This document shows, piece after piece, positions 8,983 to 17,047 of a stretch of DNA of 64,000 bases. The notes beneath the pieces are model-generated. The model worked only from the letters and a program-made list of their open reading frames with translations. It was not told the DNA's origin and did no database searches. The stretch comes from Acidobacteriota bacterium (lineage in GTDB: Bacteria; Acidobacteriota; Terriglobia; Acidiferrales; UBA7541). The stretch spans positions 45,240 through 109,239 of the forward strand of contig QHYK01000061.1 in the NCBI GenBank assembly GCA_003224085.1, read 5' to 3'. Position numbers and translations under genes: made by a program. How positions within the stretch are numbered: the stretch's first letter is position 1; every line of letters begins with the position of its first letter.

Positions 8983-9269
8983 GGTTTGTCTCCTGAAAGC
9001 GATTCTTCGATCACAAAGTTCAGCGATCGCATCTCTTCGAGCGCGCTCCTGGTATCGCGAACGGCGTTTTCAGGGGCAACCCCGGAAAAACTTTCGCAGA
9101 TCTTGGCGCAGAGCGCTTCCGAAGATGCCGGTGTGGCCAGCTGGTTCCAGAGGAATGCTGCGGTGCGATTGAGCAAACAGAACTTATTGTTTTGCGGATC
9201 GAAAAGGATGGTCTCTTCCTGCAGCGGTGCCATCTCTATGGCAGGACTTCGACGGTAGATTGTGCTCAC
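8979..9269 (-). CDS. PqqD-family protein (RRE, RiPP recognition element), locus A
   Basis: This 96-residue protein has the PqqD winged-helix layout: RSPAIEMAPLQEETILFDPQ (beta hairpin start, residues 7-26), NKFCLLNRTAAFLWNQL (28-44, the typical LNxTAxxIWxLL motif) and a C-terminal helical half ending ALEEMRSLNFVIEE. PqqD-like proteins bind leader peptides and present them to modifying enzymes. The start is a GTG. The stop overlaps the start of the 53-residue peptide by 4 nt, which strongly suggests that the peptide is its ligand. A degenerate copy of this gene lies in the matching position at locus B (17197-17350). Confidence 0.88.
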   Translation of the reverse strand: MSTIYRRSPAIEMAPLQEETILFDPQNNKFCLLNRTAAFLWNQLATPASSEALCAKICESFSGVAPENAVRDTRSALEEMRSLNFVIEESLSGDKP

Positions 9270-9634
9270 TTTGGGAGGCCTCGAATCTGGCTGGCGGCCT
9301 TAGCCTAGCAAACGGCGAAAGCCACCGTCAAGGCTGGTCGTGTGCTCATGATGGTGACAGTTATCACGGCTACGCTCGTCGTGATCACGGCTGCTCCTTT
9401 ACCTCGTGGGAGAAGCCGATCCCAGCAGCCGCACCGTCCTTCCTGTCTTTACTTGATTTCCCTTCTCGGCGCGAAGCACCAAGCAACTTTGCGGGTGTGT
9501 AACGGGCAGCCGAGCAATGGCTGACCCTTGCTGCCCGTCAAGGACAAAGCGGTTGTCGGGATCGTATAAGGTGGCCATTCCCGAACGGCGCAGCCTTCGA
9601 GGCTTGTGCCGACAAAGACAAATAGGAGGGGATC
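9270..9634. other. Divergent intergenic region between pqqD-like gene and glycosidase lipoprotein
   Basis: About 365 bp between two diverging genes. The part next to pqqD (about 9278-9340) resembles the region upstream of the decayed pqqD copy (about 17362-17420): both keep a CGAATC(T)TGGCTGG block, an ACGG-AAA block and a TCAAGG block at similar spacing, so the promoter was duplicated with the peptide locus. The other half carries the hairpin at 9502-9538. Immediately before the plus-strand gene there is AGGAGGGG at 9626-9633. No coding frame is seen. Confidence 0.5.
9502..9538 (+). promoter_or_regulatory. 9-bp perfect stem-loop in the leader of the glycosidase gene
   Basis: ACGGGCAGC (9502-9510) pairs perfectly with GCTGCCCGT (9530-9538) around a 19-nt loop, about 100 bp upstream of the ATG at 9635. 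There is no T-run after it, so it is not a simple terminator. It may be a structured leader or an operator. No known riboswitch consensus fits. Confidence 0.3.
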
Positions 9635-10918
9635 ATGTCAGCCCTTCTCTTTCCAGGGCGCCTCGCTGCTTGGGGCCCGGTCTTCGCCCTCTTGCTCGGG
9701 GCAACCGGCTGCACCGACACGACGCGCCAATCCGCAAGCGCGAGAACCGTGGCCGCTTCCGTCATCCCTGCCACGTACTTCGGCATGCATGAGAACAACG
9801 CCGCAGACAGTAACCCGTGGCCGCTTGTGTCATTTGGCAGTTTCCGCAGCTGGGATGCATACCAGATCGGTTGGGCCGATCTTGAACCGTCGCGCGGCAT
9901 CTACAACTGGGCGCCGCTCGATGCGTACATCCAGGCCCTCAATTCGCAAGGCGTCACCGACATCCTTTACACTTTTGGGCACACGCCTTCTTGGGCCGCC
10001 GTCGATGGCTGCCTGCCGCCTGCGAACAACCAGGACATGATCGATTTTGTTACCGCTATCGCTACCCATGCGAAGGGCAAGCTCAGGCACTGGGAGACCT
10101 GGAACGAGCCTTATTTCACCGATTTCTGGTGCGGCACGATGAGCCAATTGGTTGGGCTGCAGAATGACGTATACAATGCGGTCAAAGCGGTCGATGGGAC
10201 GGCTACCGTGCACACTCCGGTGGTCGGAATTTCGGATACGCCCAACGATTGCCACAACACCGCAGCCGGTTCTTACAATGTCCACGACTTTTTGGCGGCC
10301 GACGGAACGTCCAATTTTGACGTTGTGGATGTGCATATGTATCCCCATACCGCAGGATCCGCGCCGGAAACCTCTGGTATCCGTCTCGCTAATCTCACGT
10401 GCGCGCTGAACAGCCATGGTATCGGGACGGCACCCATATGGAACACGGAATTCAGCTGGGGCCTAAACACCGCCTTGCCTAACGCCGATGACCAAGCTGC
10501 CTACGTGGCCCGCGCCTACCTTTATCACTGGTCGCAGGGAGTAGCACGGTCCTATTGGTACGCATACAACAACGACACCTGGGGCACAATATTCAACGGC
10601 ACGAGCCTCAATTCGGCAGGTCTCGCCTACCAACAGGTTCACGACTGGATGGTGGGAGCCACGATGACCAACCCCTGCACCGCGGCCGGCGGGGTCTGGA
10701 CCTGCGGACTTATTCTGGCTGATGGCCATCTCGGGCAAGCGGTGTGGTTGGATGCTTTCCAATCCGCATCTACCGAGAGCTACACACCGGGAGGAACTCT
10801 GAACCAGTATCACGACCTCGCCGGCGGAACGACAACCTTCTCCGCTTCGGTGACCATCAGCGAAAAACCACTCCTGCTTGAGGGTGCGCCGGCTACTCTT
10901 CCCAGTCCCTCCCCTTAA
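9635..10918 (+). CDS. Secreted clan GH-A glycoside-hydrolase-like lipoprotein
   Basis: The 427-residue product has a lipoprotein signal peptide (hydrophobic stretch 11-22, lipobox LGATGC, Cys26) and a TIM-barrel-like body. Two positions fit the clan GH-A catalytic pair: WETWNEP (acid/base Glu158) and IWNTEFSW (nucleophile Glu272). Between them there are barrel-strand motifs such as DVVDVHMYPH. Families closest in feel are GH39/GH5-like bacterial proteins acting on beta-linked polysaccharides at the cell surface. A strong AGGAGGGG ribosome site precedes the ATG. It lies on the plus strand between the two minus-strand peptide loci and near the EPS block, so it may trim or cleave the exopolymer. 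The specific family and substrate are not assignable by eye. Confidence 0.8.
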   Translation: MSALLFPGRLAAWGPVFALLLGATGCTDTTRQSASARTVAASVIPATYFGMHENNAADSNPWPLVSFGSFRSWDAYQIGWADLEPSRGIYNWAPLDAYIQALNSQGVTDILYTFGHTPSWAAVDGCLPPANNQDMIDFVTAIATHAKGKLRHWETWNEPYFTDFWCGTMSQLVGLQNDVYNAVKAVDGTATVHTPVVGISDTPNDCHNTAAGSYNVHDFLAADGTSNFDVVDVHMYPHTAGSAPETSGIRLANLTCALNSHGIGTAPIWNTEFSWGLNTALPNADDQAAYVARAYLYHWSQGVARSYWYAYNNDTWGTIFNGTSLNSAGLAYQQVHDWMVGATMTNPCTAAGGVWTCGLILADGHLGQAVWLDAFQSASTESYTPGGTLNQYHDLAGGTTTFSASVTISEKPLLLEGAPATLPSPSP

Positions 10919-11042
10919 GCGAGAGCGGGATTCGGCCTCTCGGGGGAGCGACGACAAACATTTGCTCGCGTATGCGGCTTTTCCTGCCGCACGATGAGGG
11001 CTCTCTCCGGAACGGATTGGGCCATGGCGCGCACCAGAGTTT

Positions 11043-12389
11043 TCAGCGCACTATAAGAGGACCACCTGTCTGCCGGACACGATCGCAAACGCCCTCTTGG
11101 TCCTGCACCAAAGCGGCGTCCTCGTCGATCCAGTGCAATCCCCGGGCGAGGACCGCAAATTGTTTTTCGTCGACTCGGCGGAGTTTCACCCGAATCTCGT
11201 TTGTCGCGTCGCCCCCTTCCAAGGTCAGCGACCACGAATCGGGGTTTGAAAAGGCAAATTCGAACTCTTTCTTGGAATCATTGGCTTTGCCCATAGCAAA
11301 GGTGTGCTTGGCCGTGTTCGCACGCAGCCAGTATCCCATCCACGAGCCGTTCATGGACTGAATGCCAACCTCTTTGGGAAACTGAAAGACCACCCGCTGC
11401 CAGCGGGTCCCCTCCGTTGCCAGCGGAGGCAGCTTCTTCCCACTGAGCACGAATTCCTCGACGTTCCAGATGCCGTAGAACGGCGGCCTGGAAGACATGC
11501 CGAAGTGTCGTTTTTCGAAATCGTGCGCTCGGTGAAGGTTAGAGAAGACCAGGACCGCGCCCAGCGTCAATTGCGCGACCAAGGCGGCCGTGTTTAGACG
11601 CCGGCGATGGAAGAGCGCGGTCTCGGGCGAAGATGGCACGGTTTGATTGAGCAAGAAGAAGCGAACCAACCGCCGCCCGTCCGGCAGAAAAAGAAAGAAG
11701 CAGACCAGAAGAATGTGCAAGGAATAGAGCTTAACCGGCAAGTCATAGCCCAAGTTCAGAGCGAAGATGTTCGTAAAGACGGCAATGGCGACCAGAGCTC
11801 CCAGAGTTGTCAGCCGCGGTATGAATAGCAGGATGCCGGCAAGCATCTGCAAACAGCCGGCAAATACGCTGTAACCCCGAGAAGCACCCATAAAGGTCCA
11901 CAGCAAGCTCATCTGTGAGTAATTGCCGAGGGGCTCAAGCAGTTTATACAGATTTGGCGAGGGGAAATGCTGCAGGAAGATCTTGGCGGCTCCGTACATG
12001 AGCATCGCAGCCCCAACCGAAAGCCGGACATACGACCGGAGCCACTCGTGCATCCGTTGGTGGTTTGAGCTCGATCGGTCGAGGAGGGACCAAAGAAGAG
12101 AGGCAGCGAAGGCCACGCCGAAAAAACAAAGGACTCGCGCATATTCGTACGTGGTATCACCGCTGCAGTTTGTGTTCGTCAAAATCTCGTAGTTCAAGTG
12201 AAGGACATGCCTGCCAAACCAAGGCACCAGCTTCTGCCAGAGTGACTCGTATTCTTGCGCGACTCGGCCAGTGCGAGGAAAGGCCCCGAAGGGGAACGGC
12301 AGGTAGTACAAAATAAGGTAAACAAAGACGAAGCGAAACGCCAAAAGCTCGGCCCGCGACCAATGCGCTGGCTGTTCCTGATTTTCCAT
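11043..12389 (-). CDS. DoxX-like polytopic membrane protein
   Basis: The ATG at 12389 follows GGGAGGCTCAAT, a good ribosome binding site, and gives 448 residues; an upstream ATG in frame (12428) lacks such a site. About eight hydrophobic segments occupy residues 10-280. They include YVRLSVGAAMLMYGAAKIF and GCLQMLAGILLFIPRLTTLG, which are typical of the DoxX family. The last 150 residues form a soluble domain (for example RPPFYGIWNVEEFVLSGK). DoxX-like proteins are membrane components of redox or surface-modification systems, often of unknown function. It ends the minus-strand locus B series, 274 bp downstream of the preceding membrane-protein gene. The C-terminal soluble domain is unusual for simple DoxX proteins. 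Confidence 0.75.
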   Translation of the reverse strand: MENQEQPAHWSRAELLAFRFVFVYLILYYLPFPFGAFPRTGRVAQEYESLWQKLVPWFGRHVLHLNYEILTNTNCSGDTTYEYARVLCFFGVAFAASLLWSLLDRSSSNHQRMHEWLRSYVRLSVGAAMLMYGAAKIFLQHFPSPNLYKLLEPLGNYSQMSLLWTFMGASRGYSVFAGCLQMLAGILLFIPRLTTLGALVAIAVFTNIFALNLGYDLPVKLYSLHILLVCFFLFLPDGRRLVRFFLLNQTVPSSPETALFHRRRLNTAALVAQLTLGAVLVFSNLHRAHDFEKRHFGMSSRPPFYGIWNVEEFVLSGKKLPPLATEGTRWQRVVFQFPKEVGIQSMNGSWMGYWLRANTAKHTFAMGKANDSKKEFEFAFSNPDSWSLTLEGGDATNEIRVKLRRVDEKQFAVLARGLHWIDEDAALVQDQEGVCDRVRQTGGPLIVR

Positions 12390-12429
12390 ATTGAGCCTCC
12401 CGGCTGCGGGCCTTCCATTCGCTAACAAA

Positions 12430-12662
12430 CTGCAAGTTCTGCCTGCCGCAATTGAAATCCGGCCGCACGGGTCTTAACGGGCCCTGGACGCTCCCAAGGG
12501 ACAGAGACTCCCATCGAACACAAAAACTCGACGGGCGGCTATGGGGAGGTGCGAGGAAAGACAAGTGGATTTCACGCGAATTGTTGCTGGAGCAAGCTCT
12601 AAAAAGTCAGTAACCACTTCCCCGCGAACACTCGACTCGGGTACCTCGATTGTTTCCTTCCA
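12430..12662. other. Intergenic gap within locus B
   Basis: About 230 bp between two minus-strand membrane-protein genes. It may contain a promoter for the DoxX-like gene. No palindrome or convincing small frame was found. Confidence 0.3.
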
Positions 12663-13799
12663 CTACACGACCATGTGCGATTGCGGAGTGAGGTACGGTC
12701 CAATGGACTTGCGGACGAACGGATTCTTGAACGCCCAGACGAGCCCGTCCAGGTAGAAGTGAACCAGTGCCAGCGAGTTCCAAAGGATGACGTAAGAAAT
12801 AGGAACGCCCAGCCAGGCACTGCTCTTTTGCGCAAGATAAAACACTGCTCCGACAGAAACCAAGGTGAACAGGAGAAGCGGAGTCTTCGTGCTGATCGAG
12901 GAGAGCAGCCTCTGGTGTTCCGAGCCTTCCCGGGTCGCGTACTTCCTGCGATTGAGCAACCAGACGATGCCCAAATACTGCAGAAAATGGCCGATGAGCA
13001 TGCCAAAGGTCGCAAGATCCAGATCGCGGACCCACAGGTAGGGGTGGAAAAGCAGCAAGCTGGATACAAGAAAGGCAAGCTCGGGGGCCCGCATCGGCTT
13101 CGCGCGGCGCCGAAGAGTGTCCAGGTAGAAGACCAGCCCGAAGACAGCAACAGCCAGAAAGCCGGCTTCCATGGCCCACACCGGGAAATGGATCCTGAGC
13201 AGGTTCTGATAAATCGGAGGGAAGCGGTCAATATGCAGGAATGCCAGGCTCCCGTTCACGCCGAGAAGGGAAGCACGTGCAAAGCGGCTCTCGGAGAGCG
13301 AACCCGCATGGAGGCGCCGATAGATGGAAAGGATGCCGGCGCTTTGCATGGACACATGAAAGACATTCCACACATAGAGCCCAGACTGCACGGCGGCGTC
13401 CATCTTCGTGAGTCGCAGCGCCATCACCCCGATGAAGATCAGGACCGGACCGACAAAAAAAGCCAAGCGCCGCGTACGGTAGTACGCCAGGTTCTCATCA
13501 CCCAGGTAAAAGCTGAAGCTCGAGACATAGTGTGGAATGGCAATCAGATAGGTGGCGGCAATGAAGACGCGCATGCCCCTGGGCCACGCGAGCACCGGCA
13601 CTATCACGAGTAGACCCGCGAGCGGCGACAAGGTGAACAGGCTCAGATCGAACAGCGGGGATTCGACCCAGCCGCGCTTGTTTTGGCCCGGAGCGAGAGC
13701 CTGATCGGTGGTGAGATTGCGGTCCTGTCGGAGGAAAGACGCGCCTGCCGACAAAGGATTTTCGATTCCCATGAGATCAGTGGCTTTCATACGACGCAC
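12663..13799 (-). CDS. Polytopic membrane protein of unknown function, locus B
   Basis: The product is 378 residues with eight or nine hydrophobic segments from about 45 to 355. Histidine- and tryptophan-containing loop motifs stand out: IPHYVSSFSFYLGDEN (89-104), LYVWNVFHVSMQSAG (about 141-155) and VHFYLDGLVWAF (about 347-358). Several conserved-looking His residues lie at membrane boundaries, as in membrane enzymes that hold metal or quinone, but I do not recognise the family. The start (13799, 13790 or 13772) overlaps or abuts the stop of the DUF455-like gene, so it is the next gene in the locus B operon. A transport or membrane-oxidase role would be speculation. Confidence 0.65.
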   Translation of the reverse strand: MRRMKATDLMGIENPLSAGASFLRQDRNLTTDQALAPGQNKRGWVESPLFDLSLFTLSPLAGLLVIVPVLAWPRGMRVFIAATYLIAIPHYVSSFSFYLGDENLAYYRTRRLAFFVGPVLIFIGVMALRLTKMDAAVQSGLYVWNVFHVSMQSAGILSIYRRLHAGSLSESRFARASLLGVNGSLAFLHIDRFPPIYQNLLRIHFPVWAMEAGFLAVAVFGLVFYLDTLRRRAKPMRAPELAFLVSSLLLFHPYLWVRDLDLATFGMLIGHFLQYLGIVWLLNRRKYATREGSEHQRLLSSISTKTPLLLFTLVSVGAVFYLAQKSSAWLGVPISYVILWNSLALVHFYLDGLVWAFKNPFVRKSIGPYLTPQSHMVV

Positions 13800-14556
13800 G
13801 CCGTTTTACTGCCTGCGCGGTAGCGGCCTTTACTTCCTCGAGTCCAAAACCGGCTTCCAGCCGGCCCTTTTCGTCCGTGAGATATTCGACCTTTTCGATG
13901 GCCTCCCTGCCCATGACCTGTATGAAGGCGGTCGAAGCAAGGGTGAGCGCCTTGGCCACCCGCAATGCGGCACGAGGATCCTTGCGGATGCTCTCTGAAA
14001 TAAACTCATTGGCGAAGCGCACGTGGGTGATTTCGTCGGCTTGTTGCATCTCGAATAGATCCACCAGTTCCTGATCGCCTCTCTTGCGGGCTTCCTCGAT
14101 GGCAAAACTCACCGCATCGATTCCGCCCGCTTCAAAGCTGCGGTTCTGCACCACCAGGCGGCTCAAGAGGTCGCCGAGTTTGGCGATGATGCGGAACTGG
14201 AAATTCAGGATCGGGTATTCCCCGAGTTTGCCGCCCCGGCTCTCGAAGATACGCCGGAACATTTGCACATGGCGGGCTTCGTCGGCGCACTGGCGAGCGA
14301 TCGACATGCGCACGTTCCAGTCCGCGTCCGGAAAATCGGCAAGAGACTGCGCGGCATTCTCTACCCCGTTCAATTCCTCGTTCATTTGGCGATGAAAGAA
14401 TTCGATGATCCGGAGGGCGTGATCATTGGGAAAATTGGTACAGTCGATCCACCGGCGCTTTTCGGTAAAGCGTTCATCGCGGGCCGGAGCGGGTCCAAAC
14501 AGCGCCGGATCAAAATTGTCGGTAGCGCTCACGGAATGTCGATCATCCTTCGGCAT
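13777..14556 (-). CDS. DUF455-family ferritin-like (putative diiron) protein 2
   Basis: This 259-residue, almost entirely helical protein has a four-helix-bundle metal-ligand pattern: MNEELNGVENAAQSLADFP (first Glu helix), RQCADEARHVQMF (E-x-x-H), NRSFEAGGIDA (second Glu helix) and QQADEITHVRFANEF (second E-x-x-H). These are the hallmarks of the DUF455 branch of ferritin-like proteins; related helical diiron enzymes hydroxylate or otherwise oxidise substrates. Its start lies 14 bp inside the upstream paralog, so the two are translationally coupled and probably act as a pair or heterodimer. No substrate can be named from sequence. In this operon the 53-residue peptide is the obvious candidate. 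Confidence 0.82.
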   Translation of the reverse strand: MPKDDRHSVSATDNFDPALFGPAPARDERFTEKRRWIDCTNFPNDHALRIIEFFHRQMNEELNGVENAAQSLADFPDADWNVRMSIARQCADEARHVQMFRRIFESRGGKLGEYPILNFQFRIIAKLGDLLSRLVVQNRSFEAGGIDAVSFAIEEARKRGDQELVDLFEMQQADEITHVRFANEFISESIRKDPRAALRVAKALTLASTAFIQVMGREAIEKVEYLTDEKGRLEAGFGLEEVKAATAQAVKRRASYESH

Positions 14557-15352
14557 TGCTGGTCATGATCGGTTGAAACCCCGACTGCCGCAGGTACTCG
14601 TCGATTTCACTGTCCGTGAAGTCGGCTTGTCGGCGATCGGCAACGTTGACCTGGGTAATTCTATTTTGGGGCTCTTCGTAGGCCAGCCCGACGGGGCTTA
14701 ATTGCCCTTCTTGCGGCGCCAGTGCGGCGGTGACGGAGGAGAGGAAGCGAACGGCCATGGCAATCTTGAGCGCAAGCCGGCGATCCTCCCGCACCAAGAG
14801 TCTCAGCCATTGATTGGCAAAGCGAACATGGGTGATTTCATCGGCAAGGATGGACTCGAGGACCTCGGCCGTCCTCTCATCGCCCGCTTCCCGCCACTTG
14901 GCCGGGAGCTGGCCGAGCAGGTCCAGCTCGCCCGCTTCGAAGGTGCGGTTTTGCAGCGCCAGCCGCGCCGCCAGCGTGTCGAGCGAACAGGTCACACACC
15001 ACTCAAAATTGGAAATCGGAAACTCTCCCTTATGGCCGCCGATCTCGCGCAAGCGTCGATAGAGCCCTGCCACGTGCCGGCTTTCGTCCCAGCACTGGCG
15101 CGCTAAGTGCATGCGCAGTTCCCAGGGCGCCTCGGGGAAATCCACAAGACATTGTGCGGCGATCTCAACCGCTCCTGTTTCGTTGTTCATGTGGCGGTGG
15201 ATGCGTTGACGCCGGGAGATCTCCGTCATCCCCGGCCACTCTTCGAGCTCCGCGTCGCTCCCGACGACCTTAAAGCAGGCCTCCCGGGCTGGATCGCGTC
15301 GCAAGGTCATCCCTTTTATTTGCTTGGTTTCTTCAGGCTTCAGTCCGGCCAT
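14543..15352 (-). CDS. DUF455-family ferritin-like (putative diiron) protein 1
   Basis: The start is an ATG at 15352 preceded by GGAGGGCCT, giving about 269 residues. It shares with its downstream paralog the two ExxH elements (RQCWDESRHVAGLY and LADEITHVRFANQWL), the Glu helix NNETGAVEIAAQCLVDFP and NRTFEAGELDLL. The paralogs differ at their termini, so this is an old duplication rather than a recent one. The helical bundle should bind two metal ions. It is 10 bp downstream of the 183-residue helical gene and overlaps the next gene. A direct role in oxidising the peptide is inference from the gene neighbourhood only. Confidence 0.82.
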   Translation of the reverse strand: MAGLKPEETKQIKGMTLRRDPAREACFKVVGSDAELEEWPGMTEISRRQRIHRHMNNETGAVEIAAQCLVDFPEAPWELRMHLARQCWDESRHVAGLYRRLREIGGHKGEFPISNFEWCVTCSLDTLAARLALQNRTFEAGELDLLGQLPAKWREAGDERTAEVLESILADEITHVRFANQWLRLLVREDRRLALKIAMAVRFLSSVTAALAPQEGQLSPVGLAYEEPQNRITQVNVADRRQADFTDSEIDEYLRQSGFQPIMTSNAEG

Positions 15353-15362
15353 AGGCCCTCCT

Positions 15363-15914
15363 TCATGCGACTGCCGCAGAAGACCGGCGCACGACGATAT
15401 TGGGTTCACTCGCTTCGCGCTTTGCAAGCTTGGCCGGCCAGTTCTTATCGGCGAGCCGCAGCTCGGGGAGTTCCTTCCTCAGCGCTTCACTCTCCCCGAT
15501 CATCCTCTTAAATTCGCCGAGAATTCTTTCCACCACTCGCACGCTAGGTTCATCCAGCAAACGGTCCGTACGCTCCAGGTAATTCTGGTATCGTGCCGCG
15601 AGGCCCGGCAGCATCACATCATAAAAGCCGTGAATCTTTTGAGGGGTAGTCTCGGTCCGGGCAAACTCCTCGAGGAGTTCGACGTAGCTGTCGACGGGTC
15701 GAAGGCTGAACTGGGACGGCGAGCGCAGCTCGTAGCCCCGCTTTCCAAGCCCATCCGCCTGCTGGGCAAGGTCCCAGATGTGGCGCCCGAACAGGACCTT
15801 GACCTCCGACTCCGGAGTCTGGGGCACCCAGCGGGCAAGTGCTTCCATGAGAAAAACCTGGATGAACCGAAACGTAGCGATGTACTCCGCTCTGTCCTGC
15901 ACCGAAAGGCTCAT
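15363..15914 (-). CDS. Small helical protein, possibly ferritin-like, locus B
   Basis: The product is 183 residues and appears all-alpha. The segment FRFIQVFLMEALARWVPQTP followed by VLFGRHIWDLAQQADGLGKR (residues about 16-59) resembles the first helix pair of ferritin-like proteins, with Glu and His positioned like ligands. A second ligand pair, as in complete diiron proteins, is not visible. The gene overlaps the 3' end of the HprK-like gene by 4 nt (ATGA-type) and precedes the two DUF455 genes by 10 bp, so it belongs to the operon and may be a subunit or chaperone for them. No named family is recognised with confidence. Confidence 0.65.
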   Translation of the reverse strand: MSLSVQDRAEYIATFRFIQVFLMEALARWVPQTPESEVKVLFGRHIWDLAQQADGLGKRGYELRSPSQFSLRPVDSYVELLEEFARTETTPQKIHGFYDVMLPGLAARYQNYLERTDRLLDEPSVRVVERILGEFKRMIGESEALRKELPELRLADKNWPAKLAKREASEPNIVVRRSSAAVA

Positions 15915-17047
15915 TCTGACCTCACAATTCTCTCGACCAGCTCAGCCGTATCTTCCGGCATCCCCGGGTAGAGGAAAAGGCAATTTACATTCGACAGCAA
16001 TCTGGCAACCTGGGCGATTCGCGTCGCTGGGGATCTCCCCCAAAAACTGCAAGCGAGAGGCATCAGCAAACGCAGGTCCTGGGAACGTGGCCGGAACGGT
16101 TCCGCGCGCGGTCGCCCTTCGAATCCACGCAGAAAAAAAACCCACCGAAGCGGTTGCGGGCGCGGTTCGGCGGCGGGGAAAAGTTCACTGGCTCGTGCGC
16201 GAGAGCGCAACGTGCCGTCGGGAAACGTCTCCATGAAGCAGCATTTGTCGGCGAGCCTCTCGTCGACAAGGGGCGCTTGCGGCCCCGCTCGAAGCGATAC
16301 GGCCCGGCGAAAGGGCGCCAATTCGAACGTTTCCGTGCGCACGGCGGCGATCTCATCTCCGAAAAAGTCGTGGCCCCGTGAGGCGAGCGCCATCGACAGC
16401 GTCGATTTGCCGGCCGCCTTTTCGCCGGCAATCAGCACGCCTTCCCCTCCGATGGCCACCGTGGCCGCGTGGAAGAACAGCAGCTCAGGCTGCATTTGCA
16501 TGACCCAATTGACCGCGCAATTCGCGACCAGCGGCTGCCAGGGCTCCCCTCGGTCCACGAGCACCTGCGCGCCTTTGGCCGTCAGCAGCGGCGAACTCCG
16601 GCCCGCGAAGGCGATGGACCGCCAACCGCCACGAGCGCGGTCCATTTCGACATAACCTCGCCCGGGAAACAGCGCAAGCAGGAAATCGATGATCGGAACC
16701 TCGTAAGGAGCCGAGAATGTGACCAGGTTGGCGGGCAACCCAGCTTGTACCTCGATGTGGCACAGGAGCCCCGGGGTTGCCTCGGCACGCGAAGGGGGCT
16801 CCGAGCGAAGTTCCGCATAGAGCGTTCTAAACCTCTGCCGCAAGGGCAGATCTTCCGAGTCGACTCCCAAAAGACCATCCGCGATGCGATACCAATCGCA
16901 GGCACGGAAATTTTCCGCTGCGTCCGGAAACTGGGCCAGCAGTTTGAATGGCTCTAGCCACCAAGAGGAGGAACAAGCGGGCGGCACGTCGACCGAAGGA
17001 GAGCCGGGGTCTAGATCGGATCGGGCACCGTGCACTAGCCCCACCAT
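15911..17047 (-). CDS. HprK-related kinase, locus B
   Basis: The 378-residue product ends in an HPr-kinase-like C-terminal domain. LLFFHAATVAI (189-199) supplies the conserved His193, GVLIAGEKAAGKSTLS (203-218) is the Walker A P-loop, and GHDFFGDEIAAV (225-236) carries the acidic metal ligands. The N-terminal half is the non-HPr-recognising type found in 'HprK-related' proteins that co-occur with PqqD and nucleotidyltransferases. Lasso-peptide relatives phosphorylate a Ser in the precursor. Translation may start at ATG 17047 inside the peptide gene or at GTG 17035, where TAGTG overlaps the peptide stop. The peptide has Ser50 in AGSWWG as a possible acceptor. That target is inferred. Confidence 0.82.
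   Translation of the reverse strand: MVGLVHGARSDLDPGSPSVDVPPACSSSWWLEPFKLLAQFPDAAENFRACDWYRIADGLLGVDSEDLPLRQRFRTLYAELRSEPPSRAEATPGLLCHIEVQAGLPANLVTFSAPYEVPIIDFLLALFPGRGYVEMDRARGGWRSIAFAGRSSPLLTAKGAQVLVDRGEPWQPLVANCAVNWVMQMQPELLFFHAATVAIGGEGVLIAGEKAAGKSTLSMALASRGHDFFGDEIAAVRTETFELAPFRRAVSLRAGPQAPLVDERLADKCCFMETFPDGTLRSRARASELFPAAEPRPQPLRWVFFLRGFEGRPRAEPFRPRSQDLRLLMPLACSFWGRSPATRIAQVARLLSNVNCLFLYPGMPEDTAELVERIVRSE

Noticed and set aside
8097..9269. Classical lasso-peptide cluster
   Set aside because: RRE, kinase and nucleotidyltransferase fit, but no asparagine-synthetase-like cyclase or transglutaminase-like B2 protease is in the window, and the peptide lacks a Gly-led ring segment after a penultimate Thr.
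9490..9634. Cyclic-di-GMP riboswitch upstream of the glycosidase gene
   Set aside because: A GGACAAAGC stretch recalls part of a GEMM riboswitch, but the rest of the consensus and the second stem do not fit.
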